This document shows positions 16,995 to 24,947 of a DNA stretch of 34,458 nucleotides, piece after piece; positions within the stretch are counted from its first letter, which is position 1; each line of letters begins with the position of its first letter. Origin of the DNA: an uncultured Bacteroidota bacterium. GTDB lineage: Bacteria > Bacteroidota > Bacteroidia > Flavobacteriales_F > PHOS-HE28. The notes under the pieces are model-generated. The model did not search any database, was not told the origin of the DNA, and saw nothing but the letters and a program-made list of their open reading frames with translations. The stretch spans positions 52,817 to 87,274 of the forward strand of contig CADEDY010000015.1 in assembly GCA_902826215.1 (NCBI GenBank), written 5' to 3'. The position numbers and the translations under genes were made by a program.

Positions 16995-18431
16995 ATGCGA
17001 CCAAAGCGTACCCTTACCGTTCTTGCCAGCCTTTTCCAAGTCGTACTTGCCATCCAAGCTCAAACACCGACACACCAAGCCGTGGTGCACAACATGGAAG
17101 GTTCGGCCGGTAGCAACGTCAACGATGTGGCCTATGATGATCAAGGCCATATGCTCATCACTGGTTGGCGGTCGGATGCGATGGATTTCGGTGGCACACT
17201 CCATCCGCAAGGCGTTGGTGCGATCTTCTTGGCCAAATTCGATGGTCAGGGCAATGAGGTCTGGAGCAAGGTCTCTGGTTCGGCGGATCAGTTGAACAAC
17301 CACAGGGGAATGTCGGTGGCAGTGGATGCCAACGGCAATATCTATAACTGTGGATGGGTCTTTGCCGTGCAGGAGGCCACTTTCGATGGCATCACATTGC
17401 CACTGGGCACCTATGGATTCGTGGCGAAATACTCCGCGTCCGGCACGCTACTTTGGGTGAAGGATTTCAATGGAGGAGTGAATGCGATCGCTGTGGATGG
17501 CAACGGCAACCCCTTCATCAATCTGGGCGATGCCACTATCGAAAAGCTCGACCCGGCAAATGGAAACTCCGTCGCCAGTGGTGCTGGTGGTGGCGACCTG
17601 CAGAACGTCGGGTATCACAATATCGTCGTGGACGCCAGCAACAATGTGATCGCCCAATGGGGCAACAAGATCACCAAATACGACAATGCGCTCAACGTCC
17701 TTTGGAGCACCCCACTGATAAAGCCCTTCGCCGCGGAATCACACCGCATTACCGTGGACGAAAATGGCGATGCATGGGCCACCTTCTATGCGGTCTTCGG
17801 CACCGTTACATTGGGCGGAACCGACTATAGCGATTTCCCGAAAGGTTATATCTACTCGTTGGATGGAGCCACTGGCGCAGTGTCCAGTTCCGATTCACCT
17901 GGCGCATATAAAATGAAGGAGGTGTACCACATGGCCAATGATGAGTTGATCGTGAACGGTGACTTCGCCTTCAATGCACCATACATCGTGAAATACGATG
18001 CGTCCTTGACCGCCATCTGGAGCATAGCCACCTTCGGCGTAGTCGACATGGAACGGATCGGGCCCGATTGCTTTGTGCTCGGTGGTTCGCACAACAACAC
18101 CATCACCTTGGATGGCACCTCGTATGAGCGACCGAACAACTCCGGGCAGGACAATGCCATGGCCGCCTACCTCTGTGCTGGTGGCGTAGGTATGGATGAG
18201 CATTCCGCGAACACAGGGCTTATGCTTTTCCCGGTCCCAGCTTCGCACAGTGTTACGATGACCGGTTGTGGCCGAGGCCCTGTGCGGGTATTCAATGCCT
18301 CAGGCACTTTGGTGATGCAAGCGAACGGAAGTGGTCCGATCCGCACATTGCCCATTGACGGCTTGCCAGCAGGGCTTTATGTGGTGCGGGAAGCAACCGG
18401 TCGTTCGGTCCGCCTGGTCGTGGAGCGCTGA
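16995..18431 (+). CDS. T9SS-exported beta-propeller protein (478 aa)
   Basis: The ATG at 16995 begins a signal peptide (MRPKRTLTVLASLFQVVLAI, cleavage near Q-A-Q). An open frame extends upstream to 16614 but its residues are not protein-like. The body has SBBP-like repeats: NVNDVAYDDQGHMLITGWR, IFLAKFDGQGNEVWSKVSG, MSVAVDANGNIYNCGW, FVAKYSASGTLLWVKDFN. The last 75 residues are a T9SS type A domain (LFPVPASHSVTMTG, VRVFNASGTLVMQ, GLYVVREATG, VRLVVER). This is the same architecture as 8721-10382, but with fewer blades and too diverged for a recent duplicate. Surface or extracellular location is inferred from the sorting domain; the ligand is unknown. Confidence 0.88.
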   Translation: MRPKRTLTVLASLFQVVLAIQAQTPTHQAVVHNMEGSAGSNVNDVAYDDQGHMLITGWRSDAMDFGGTLHPQGVGAIFLAKFDGQGNEVWSKVSGSADQLNNHRGMSVAVDANGNIYNCGWVFAVQEATFDGITLPLGTYGFVAKYSASGTLLWVKDFNGGVNAIAVDGNGNPFINLGDATIEKLDPANGNSVASGAGGGDLQNVGYHNIVVDASNNVIAQWGNKITKYDNALNVLWSTPLIKPFAAESHRITVDENGDAWATFYAVFGTVTLGGTDYSDFPKGYIYSLDGATGAVSSSDSPGAYKMKEVYHMANDELIVNGDFAFNAPYIVKYDASLTAIWSIATFGVVDMERIGPDCFVLGGSHNNTITLDGTSYERPNNSGQDNAMAAYLCAGGVGMDEHSANTGLMLFPVPASHSVTMTGCGRGPVRVFNASGTLVMQANGSGPIRTLPIDGLPAGLYVVREATGRSVRLVVER

Positions 18432-18572
18432 TCACATCATCCTACCATAAGGCATATCAAGAGACGTTGGGTAGTATACACAGCTGACGTGGAACATCGC
18501 TCAACTCTCAAGCCCTTATCGCCAGAGAGACGTCGTCTTGATCCGGCCTGACCCATTCTCGATAACCACCAG

Positions 18573-18969
18573 CTAAGGTCCACTCACCTTACCGGGTATC
18601 GGAAGTCGTGTGCCGATGAATGCGACGGAGCCATTCCCGGGAAGGATCTGTTGCAATTCGAAGCGGTCGATACCCGTATCCACTGACCATAGGATCCTTC
18701 CCGAAGTATCGGCACGTGCCTCGATCATTGTTCCTTTCAGTCCCGGTTCGGACCCATCCAATGGAACTCGGAACAGGCTGATACGATACGTGTCCTCTCC
18801 ATGGTCGCGGTTCAGCGAAGGCACGTAAGGCTCCAAGGTCTGGATCAGCGTTGCAATGTGGGTATCGGTGCGTACCGATGACCCAATGGGCGTTCCTTTT
18901 CCAGGATCGAAGGAGAACGTGCGTACATCAGCCAAGAGACCCCCAAAGGATCAACCCGAGTGCGCACAT
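18573..18969 (-). pseudogene. Small exported hypothetical gene, probably frameshifted
   Basis: The minus-strand frame from about 18941 to 18573 encodes a protein-like sequence of about 120 residues (starting ADVRTFSFDPGKGTPIG, with later YRISLFRVPLDGSEPG and GRILWSVDTGIDRFELQQI). It has no ATG and is closed upstream by a TGA at 18951-18953. In the neighbouring frame an ATG at 18969 starts MCALGLILWGSLG, a good short signal peptide, which hits a TGA exactly where the longer frame takes over. Joining the two with a one-base shift near 18930-18942 would make an exported protein of about 130 residues. So this is either a frameshifted pseudogene or a sequencing or assembly slip. I do not recognise the family. 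Confidence 0.4.
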
Positions 18970-19104
18970 GGGTAGTGAAGCGAAAGGAGAATGGAGAATA
19001 CCGACCTAGCACCCAGTAAGATCCAAAGAAGAACAAGGTATTCCCCCTTCAAACGGGGACAAAGTGCCAGTCACCCGTGCCATAGACCCGTATCAGTTAG
19101 CACC

Positions 19105-20361
19105 CTACTTGCACTCCCCTTCGCTCATCACTTTCACCCCTTCACGCAACGCAGCACAAGCATTGGAATAGGTCTTGCCATCGCAGCCACATACAGGACT
19201 GTAGTCCATGGTGCACATATCGTCCTTGTGCAATTCGTGCAGCTTGGGATCGGGGCAAGGTGCAGCAGCGGATCCCGAGCACGGTCCGCGCGCGATCACG
19301 TGCACCCCAGCCCGCCATGCTTCGCAGAGATTGCCGTAGGTCTTGTCGTCGCATCCGCATACCGGCTTGTATTCCCGGGTGCACGGTCCTCGATGCACAG
19401 CGGCTGGGTCCATGCATGGACCATCATGCAGAATACGCTTCAGGTGATCCTCGAACACGGCGCGTTGTTCCACATTGGCGACGTGGCCCGCTTCGGGGAT
19501 CATGATCAAATGGTCCTCGGGTAGTTCGTTCCGAGAAGCGATGCCGCGGCCCACGCTCGGTGGGATCAATCGGTCACCTGCACCCCAGATCACATAAGTG
19601 GGCATGGTCCACATGTAGCGCTTCGTGGCGTATTCCTTTTCACGTTCCAACAGATCCTGCAAGAGGCCTAGATAGCCCGGTCGCATTTCACCGAAGCGCT
19701 CGAATAACTGCTTCCGAGCGAAGCCGGGAACCTTCGGATCCTCGAACATGGCCATGCTCATCAGGCGGTATTGCTCGTCCGGGTTCTCCGGTGTGAAGAG
19801 GCTCTTGAGGTCTGCCGCCCCCACCGATCGCGCTACACTGTCGGCGATGGCTACCGTGTAATCGCTTGCGGGTCCATCGTAGATCACCAAGGCACGCACC
19901 CGCTCCGGATGTTCTTCGGCGAAGTTGGCGGCGATGGCACCACCGTATGAATTGCCGACCACATGAACCGGCTCTTTTACACCCAAGCTATCCAGGATGA
20001 GGGCGAGGTGCGCTACTTGCTGATCGACACTGTTGCCGCTCCATTTCTTGGTGCTCCTTCCATGGCCGATGAGGTCCGGCACGATCAGGTCATAGGTCTT
20101 ACCCAAGCCTGCCAGATTTCCTGCCCACATGGCATTGCTGCTCATGATGCCGTGCACCAGCAGCAACTTCGGCTTCGCGCTCGCTCCAAGTCCTTTGCTC
20201 ACCCACGTGAAATGCGGGCCCGCGGCATCGGTGAAGGTCCTTGCGTCCATCGCGTTCTGCTCATAGGCCTTGAGGTTCGCCTTTTCCATCTTGCGCGGGA
20301 CGTTGCAGGCGTAGAGTACCAGTATTGCAATGAAAAGCGGTAGAGTGTCGCGAAGGTTCAT
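19105..20361 (-). CDS. Lipoprotein fusing an alpha/beta hydrolase to two Kazal inhibitor domains (418 aa)
   Basis: The N-terminus is a lipoprotein signal with LVLYAC, lipidated Cys19. Residues 63-310 are an alpha/beta hydrolase: LLLVHGIMSS, DLIGHGRST, nucleophile elbow VGNSYGG with Ser138, Asp263 in WGAGDRLIPP and His293 in EAGHVANVEQ, so the triad is complete. The substrate is not evident. After the hydrolase come two Kazal-type modules (about 316-361 and 369-417). Each has the characteristic PVCGCD-x-KTY-x-N-x-C core, with six Cys. Kazal domains inhibit serine proteases; attached to an enzyme they could protect it or its cell from proteases at the surface (inference). The gene is monocistronic and divergent from 20513. 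The frame is continuous, so the fusion is not an annotation artefact. Confidence 0.88.
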   Translation of the reverse strand: MNLRDTLPLFIAILVLYACNVPRKMEKANLKAYEQNAMDARTFTDAAGPHFTWVSKGLGASAKPKLLLVHGIMSSNAMWAGNLAGLGKTYDLIVPDLIGHGRSTKKWSGNSVDQQVAHLALILDSLGVKEPVHVVGNSYGGAIAANFAEEHPERVRALVIYDGPASDYTVAIADSVARSVGAADLKSLFTPENPDEQYRLMSMAMFEDPKVPGFARKQLFERFGEMRPGYLGLLQDLLEREKEYATKRYMWTMPTYVIWGAGDRLIPPSVGRGIASRNELPEDHLIMIPEAGHVANVEQRAVFEDHLKRILHDGPCMDPAAVHRGPCTREYKPVCGCDDKTYGNLCEAWRAGVHVIARGPCSGSAAAPCPDPKLHELHKDDMCTMDYSPVCGCDGKTYSNACAALREGVKVMSEGECK

Positions 20362-20512
20362 GATGCGAAGCTAATTTGGCGGAACTTGGTTACACCCATG
20401 GATCAATACCGACAGAAAGGTGCGATCGGTGCACGGATGGGATCGAAATAGGCATGTTCCGTCAAAGGACATAACAACTCAATTCGCCTTTTCGTTCCTT
20501 GTATTCATCGCC

Positions 20513-21025
20513 ATGTATCCTAAGCACAGTTCGTTCGTCATCGCACTTGGTGTCCTACCCATGACAACTTCCGCACAAACCACGGTGACCGAACGTGAAG
20601 CTGAACGATACATTGAACGAACGGACATGAACGCGCAGATCATCGCGTATGTGGAAGCACACATAGGGAAACGCGTTGGCACAGGTGAGTGCTGGGACCT
20701 GGCCGCTGGAGCGCTCAACGAGGCCGGAGCGAAGTGGGACGGCGAATACCGTTTCGGAACACCGGTCGACCCGGAGAAGGAAGAGATCCTGCCCGGCGAC
20801 ATCATCCAATTCGAGGGCGTTGAAGTGCGCTATACGACGGCGAACGCGGAGCATCGGGAGACCATGGGCCACCACACCGCGATCATCTATACTGTGCATG
20901 GCAAAGGCCGCTACACGTTGGCACATCAGAACTTCGGACCGGCCGGTCGCAAAGTGAACCGCACCGATCTGGACCTCGATCACATCGTGAAAGGGCGGTA
21001 CACGATCTTCAGGCCTGGGCGGTGA
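20513..21025 (+). CDS. Secreted NlpC/P60- or CHAP-like protein (170 aa)
   Basis: The ATG at 20513 gives a signal peptide (IALGVLPMTTSAQ, cleavage near residue 21). The mature domain has the features of a small papain-like fold: a helix start TGECWDLAAGAL with Cys60, an LPGDIIQF strand, then GHHTAIIYTV with His120/121, and LAHQNF with Asn140. The order Cys-His-Asn fits CHAP or NlpC/P60 amidases, which cleave peptide bonds in peptidoglycan, but the sequence is short and no binding domain is attached. It could also be a non-catalytic relative. A substrate is not assigned. The gene is divergent from the hydrolase-Kazal lipoprotein. Confidence 0.6.
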   Translation: MYPKHSSFVIALGVLPMTTSAQTTVTEREAERYIERTDMNAQIIAYVEAHIGKRVGTGECWDLAAGALNEAGAKWDGEYRFGTPVDPEKEEILPGDIIQFEGVEVRYTTANAEHRETMGHHTAIIYTVHGKGRYTLAHQNFGPAGRKVNRTDLDLDHIVKGRYTIFRPGR

Positions 21026-21087
21026 CCCCTCGACCGGTGTTGGTCATCATCTCGTGATGGCGGAGCGAAGAGAACCGTTCACTCTCT

Positions 21088-21108
21088 TATACCTACTTTG
21101 CAGGTATA
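21088..21108 (+). promoter_or_regulatory. TACTTTG promoter element inside a perfect dyad
   Basis: A TACTTTG box (21094-21100), similar to the Bacteroidota -7 element, lies 20 bp before the L-domain gene start. It is flanked by a perfect 7-bp inverted repeat, TATACCT (21088-21094) and AGGTATA (21102-21108), with a 7-bp spacer. The dyad could bind a dimeric regulator directly over the promoter. A clear -33 TTG was not found, so this is tentative. Confidence 0.4.
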
Positions 21109-21120
21109 CCCCGCTCCACC

Positions 21121-22245
21121 ATGTACAGTGAACGTCCGATGGCCCTTCTATTCGCCTCTCTCGCGCTCAGGATTGCCGCTGCAGCGCAATGCCTCTCCGG
21201 AGGGATCAATTTCAGCACACAAGCCGTGATCGATGACTTTGCCATTGCCAATCCTGGCTGCACGGAGATCCTCGGAGAAGTGACGATCCAAGGAGCGAAC
21301 ATCACTAACCTGCAAGGGCTTGCGCAAGTGGAGCGTTTCAGCGGTGGACTCTCCATCTCCAATTGCACGCAGCTCGCCAGTTTGAACGGTTTGGAGAACA
21401 CGACCACGATCGACTTCCTGCAGATCTCGAATTGCGATGCGCTTACTGACCTGAGCGGTCTCGATGGCCTCACCACCATATCCAGCTTTGTGCAGATCCG
21501 GCAGAATGCCTTGCTCGCACATCTATACGGTCTGGAGGCCCTTCAGAGCATCGAAGGGTTCGTTCAGATCGAGAACAACGATGCCTTGCTCGACCTTGCT
21601 GGTTTGAGCAGCTTGGCAAGTATCAACAGTTTCGTTCAGATCCAGAACGATCCACAATTGGAAAGCCTCGATGGACCGGATGTCTTGACGGCCATCGGCG
21701 GATACCTGCAGATAAGCTCGAATCCTGTGCTCACGGACCTGAGCGGGCTATCCTCCTTGCAGAACATTTCCAGTTTCCTGCAGATCTCGAACAACAACAC
21801 ATTGGCCTCGATACATGGTCTTGAAGGCTTGGACCCGACCAGCTTTTCCCTTTTGACCCTCACGAGTTGCCCAAGCCTCTCGCAATGCGCCATCGAAAGT
21901 GTGTGCACCTACTTGGATGGAACAGGCCAACGAGCCATCAGCGGGAATGCCCCGGGTTGCGCCTCGGTTGCCGAAGTGCAAACAGCCTGCTTAACGATCG
22001 GACTTGATGAGCACCTTGCAACTCCGCTGACACTATTCCCGAATCCTGCTCATGGATCAGTGCGCGTGGATGGTATTGTCGCTACGACGCCAGTGGAGAT
22101 CGTCGATGGCCTTGGCGTTCTGGTAGGGCGCAGAACGCTGTCCAGCGCCTCGGTACTGGACGTCCGTGACCTTGCACCAGGTGTATACGTGTTGCGATCG
22201 AACGATCATGGCGCGAGCGTCAATGTTCGGTTGATCATTGAATGA
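21121..22245 (+). CDS. L-domain repeat protein with T9SS sorting domain (374 aa)
   Basis: A signal peptide (about residues 1-22) is followed by a solenoid of receptor-L-domain-like repeats of roughly 23 residues, each built on the pattern L-x-x-L-x-G-L-x-x-L-x-x-I-x-x-F-x-Q-I. At least six units are visible between residues about 50 and 250. Similar repeats form beta-solenoids that bind ligands or surfaces. A short Cys-bearing cap (LTSCPSLSQCAIESVC) closes the solenoid. The T9SS type A domain forms the C-terminus (LFPNPAHGSVRVDG, VEIVDGLGVLVG, GVYVLRSNDHG, VRLIIE). A later Met at residue 7 is an alternative start giving a tighter signal. Surface adhesion is a reasonable guess, not shown. Confidence 0.88.
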   Translation: MYSERPMALLFASLALRIAAAAQCLSGGINFSTQAVIDDFAIANPGCTEILGEVTIQGANITNLQGLAQVERFSGGLSISNCTQLASLNGLENTTTIDFLQISNCDALTDLSGLDGLTTISSFVQIRQNALLAHLYGLEALQSIEGFVQIENNDALLDLAGLSSLASINSFVQIQNDPQLESLDGPDVLTAIGGYLQISSNPVLTDLSGLSSLQNISSFLQISNNNTLASIHGLEGLDPTSFSLLTLTSCPSLSQCAIESVCTYLDGTGQRAISGNAPGCASVAEVQTACLTIGLDEHLATPLTLFPNPAHGSVRVDGIVATTPVEIVDGLGVLVGRRTLSSASVLDVRDLAPGVYVLRSNDHGASVNVRLIIE

Positions 22246-22453
22246 GACGACCTCAGAAATGATCGACCAGGCACGAAGCATCGTCACTTTCTCGGGAAGG
22301 TTTCAACGTTGCTTCGGAAGTGCCTTCAGTGGGATCTGATCCATCGTGGACCCATACGCCGATGGAACCAACGGAACAGTTCAACACTTTTGATGAACGC
22401 ATACCCGATGCCCAACTATTGAAGTTGCGCACACTGCCTCCGCACGGTTCGGG

Positions 22454-22615
22454 TCACCCGCATGCATTGCACGAGGTGCACCCCGAACACGTGGCGCCTC
22501 GAGATCCGATGGCAGTGGCAGCAACTCGGCCTTTTCCACGCAACACAGGCACCCACATCCGCAGGACGTATCCTATGGAAAGCAGCACGATGACGGCAGT
22601 GAGTAAGGTCTGCAT
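22454..22615 (-). CDS. FeoB-associated Cys-rich membrane peptide (53 aa)
   Basis: A single N-terminal transmembrane segment (MQTLLTAVIVLLSIGYVLRMW) is followed by a basic linker and a C-terminal Cys cluster CSGCTSCNACG with four Cys. This is the shape of the small FeoB-associated proteins found directly after feoB. They may help ferrous iron transport or redox handling at the membrane, but the role is not established. Its ATG overlaps the feoB stop (TGATG), which suggests translational coupling. The gene is short and easily missed, but its position and Cys pattern make it convincing. Confidence 0.8.
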   Translation of the reverse strand: MQTLLTAVIVLLSIGYVLRMWVPVLRGKGRVAATAIGSRGATCSGCTSCNACG

Positions 22616-24468
22616 CAGCCTGTGATCGCGATGGTCAGTTGATACGTGATCAGGCTGGCAAGGTACGCCAGTCCGAAGAGGTAGCCGCCCATGATCCACA
22701 TGGTGCGCCACGAACCGGTCTCGCGCTTCACCACAACGAAGGTGCTGAGGCACTGGGGGGCGAATACCAACCACATGAGCAAGGAAAGCTTGGTCCCCGT
22801 TGACCAATCCCTCGTGATGCGTTCACGCAGTTGCGCTCCCATTTCAGCATCGTCCCCTTCCACGGCGTAGACCATGCCCAGTGAACTCACCACCACTTCA
22901 CGCGCGGCCATGCCGGGCACCAAGGCCACGGAGATCTCTGCATTGAAGCCGATGGGCGCGAAGACGTACTCCAGCGCATGGCCCAACTCGCCGGCAAGAC
23001 TTTGCTCCATGGGTGTTCCGGTCGCAGTGGCCCAGGGGGATGGCGTGCTGCTCAATGCCCACATGACAATGGTGAGGGCCATGATCACCGTGCCCACTCG
23101 TTTCAGGAAGATCATGCCGCGCTCGTAGATACCGATCACCAGGCTTCGGAGGTCCGGCCATTGATACGGGGGCAGTTCCATCAATAGAGGCGCGTGCGAC
23201 TTGTCGCGGTCCGTGCGCTTGATCACCCAAGCGACGGTCATGGCAGCCACGATCCCGAGCACGTACAAACCCACCATGACCAATGCACCGGAGACCGGAT
23301 CCGAAGGGAACATCGCCGCGATCAGCAAGGTGTACACGGGGATCCGTGCGGAGCAGGCCATGAGCGGCGCGATGAGGATGGTGGTGAGCCGATCGCGCCA
23401 ATTGCCGATGGTGCGCGTGGCCATGATGCCCGGAATGGCACATGCGAAACTGGATAGCAACGGAATGAACGAGCGACCGGAGAGGCCTGCTTTGCTCATG
23501 GGGCGATCCAGCAGGAAGGCGGCGCGCGGCAAGTAACCCGACGCTTCCAAACCCAAGATGAAGAGGAAGAGGATGAGGATCTGCGGCAAGAAGACGAGCA
23601 CGCTGCCCACCCCGCCGATCACACCTTCCACCAGCAGATCACGGAAGCTGCCCTCGGCCATGTGACCTGTTATCAAGGCGGCCAATAAGTCCATGCCATC
23701 CTCGATGAAGCCGGTCAGCCACCCTCCCACCGAGAACACGGCCACGAAGGTGAGGAAGAGCACCACCGCCAGTATCGCGAATCCCCAGATCGGGTGCATC
23801 ATGACCTTGTCGATGCGGTCGCTCGGGTCGCGGTCCACGGTCGGTTCGGTGACCACGCGCTTATAGATGCGCTGCACATCCTGTTGGGTGGCGAGCACCT
23901 GTTCCAGCCCTGGTGCGGTCCATGGTCGGTGGACACTTGGCTGCACGGGCTGGTCCAGGAAGGTCCGCAATCCATCGGCACCGTGAGCATGAACTCCCAC
24001 CGTGCCGACGACCGGCACTGCGAGTTCCTTCGCAAGCAGTTCTTGATCGATGCGGATACCGAGTTTCTCCACCCGATCCATCTTATTCAGCACAACGACC
24101 ATGGGGAGCCCAAGACGACGCAGTTCCAGAACCATGCGAAGGTGCAGGCGTAGATTCGTGGCGTCCGTGACACAGACCAGCAGGTCCGGAAGGGCTTCGC
24201 GACTGTGCCCGGTAACGACATCGCGGGTAAGCGCCTCATCGTTGGAAAGCGCGTTGAGGCTGTATGCCCCAGGCAGATCCAATACAGAGACACGCCTACC
24301 GCTGGTGGTGTGCAGTGTTCCTTCCTTGCGCTCCACGGTGACCCCCGCATAGTTGGCCACCTTCTGACGGCTGCCGGTCAGCAGATTGTAGAGCGCTGTT
24401 TTCCCGCAATTCGGATTGCCCATCAAGGCGATGCGAACAGGGGGGGCAAGAACCTCCGGGTCGATCAT
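22615..24468 (-). CDS. feoB: Ferrous iron transporter FeoB (617 aa)
   Basis: FeoB imports Fe(II) through the inner membrane and has an N-terminal GTPase domain. The G1 motif GNPNCGKT (residues 17-24), the G2 Thr44 in AGVTVER, the G3 DLPG (64-67) and G4 NKMD (128-131) are intact. The membrane part (from about residue 225) has the two FeoB gate regions, including GFIPL-type SGRSFIPLLSSFACAIPGIM and the late MAAREVVVSSLGM. At 617 residues it is shorter than the 770 of E. coli FeoB, mainly from a shorter linker and tail. The start overlaps the feoA stop by four bases (ATGA), and the stop overlaps the Cys-rich peptide start, so the three are one operon. Confidence 0.95.
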   Translation of the reverse strand: MIDPEVLAPPVRIALMGNPNCGKTALYNLLTGSRQKVANYAGVTVERKEGTLHTTSGRRVSVLDLPGAYSLNALSNDEALTRDVVTGHSREALPDLLVCVTDATNLRLHLRMVLELRRLGLPMVVVLNKMDRVEKLGIRIDQELLAKELAVPVVGTVGVHAHGADGLRTFLDQPVQPSVHRPWTAPGLEQVLATQQDVQRIYKRVVTEPTVDRDPSDRIDKVMMHPIWGFAILAVVLFLTFVAVFSVGGWLTGFIEDGMDLLAALITGHMAEGSFRDLLVEGVIGGVGSVLVFLPQILILFLFILGLEASGYLPRAAFLLDRPMSKAGLSGRSFIPLLSSFACAIPGIMATRTIGNWRDRLTTILIAPLMACSARIPVYTLLIAAMFPSDPVSGALVMVGLYVLGIVAAMTVAWVIKRTDRDKSHAPLLMELPPYQWPDLRSLVIGIYERGMIFLKRVGTVIMALTIVMWALSSTPSPWATATGTPMEQSLAGELGHALEYVFAPIGFNAEISVALVPGMAAREVVVSSLGMVYAVEGDDAEMGAQLRERITRDWSTGTKLSLLMWLVFAPQCLSTFVVVKRETGSWRTMWIMGGYLFGLAYLASLITYQLTIAITG

Positions 24469-24731
24469 CGTGGACTCACCCGGATGAAGGATGCCTCATG
24501 TCGACGCAATGCGAAAGTGGTTCCGCCCAGTCGCACTGCGAGCGGCTCACGCCCAGGTAGGCCCACGGCCACGATGCACAAAAGCTCGTCCGGTACGAAA
24601 CCCAGTTCAACCAAACGCAGAACAAGTTCGCGGTCCGCACTGTCCGTGGGCACCTCCACCTCCACTACGCGTGCCCACTGGTCGTTGGGTAATTCGTTCA
24701 ACTTGATGGTGCTCCCGCTCTCTCCGCTCAT
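24465..24731 (-). CDS. feoA: FeoA-like SH3 protein (88 aa)
   Basis: FeoA is a small cytosolic SH3-like protein that partners FeoB. The sequence shows the family pattern: KLNELPNDQWARVVEV, a RLVELGFVPDEL segment matching the conserved L-x-x-L-G-x-x-P-G region, then LPGREPLAVRLGGTTFALRRHEA. A usual Gly after the Pro is Asp here. The start at 24731 was chosen because it matches family length; the longer frame adds 40 residues unlike the family. The promoter likely lies in the intergenic region shared with pepD, where a CACCTTTG box lies 11 bp upstream. No Fur-type box was recognised. Confidence 0.9.
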   Translation of the reverse strand: MSGESGSTIKLNELPNDQWARVVEVEVPTDSADRELVLRLVELGFVPDELLCIVAVGLPGREPLAVRLGGTTFALRRHEASFIRVSPR

Positions 24732-24741
24732 ATCAGACCGG

Positions 24742-24749
24742 CAAAGGTG
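24742..24749 (-). promoter_or_regulatory. Candidate -7 element for the feo operon
   Basis: On the minus strand the sequence reads CACCTTTG and then C, ending 10 bases before the feoA start. TTTG at this position matches the Bacteroidota -7 consensus TAnnTTTG except for its first base. An obvious -33 TTG was not found at the usual spacing, so the assignment is tentative. If it is right, the feo message has a very short leader. Confidence 0.35.
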
Positions 24750-24891
24750 CGGATCGAGCCCGAATAACGGAGTAGCATGATCGTGGTATTCTGGACATTG
24801 CCCCCATTCCGCCAGGCATTGGTCACGGTACACGATCGGTCCGCGATCCAACTGAAGCGAACGTCACTCTCCTCACTCATTCCGTAGCGGT

Positions 24892-24898
24892 TAACTTG
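24892..24898 (+). promoter_or_regulatory. Candidate -7 element for pepD
   Basis: A TAACTTG box lies about 50 bp before the pepD start, close to the TAnnTTTG consensus of Bacteroidota -7 elements. No clear -33 partner was found. It would give a leader of about 40 nt. Confidence 0.3.
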
Positions 24899-24947
24899 CG
24901 CAACCTCACATTTCCATTCGCTTGAACGACCTGACCTGATCAACCTG

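Noticed and set aside
22320..22625. Plus-strand frame over the Cys-rich peptide
   Set aside because: The minus strand encodes a transmembrane segment and Cys cluster coupled to feoB, which is better supported.
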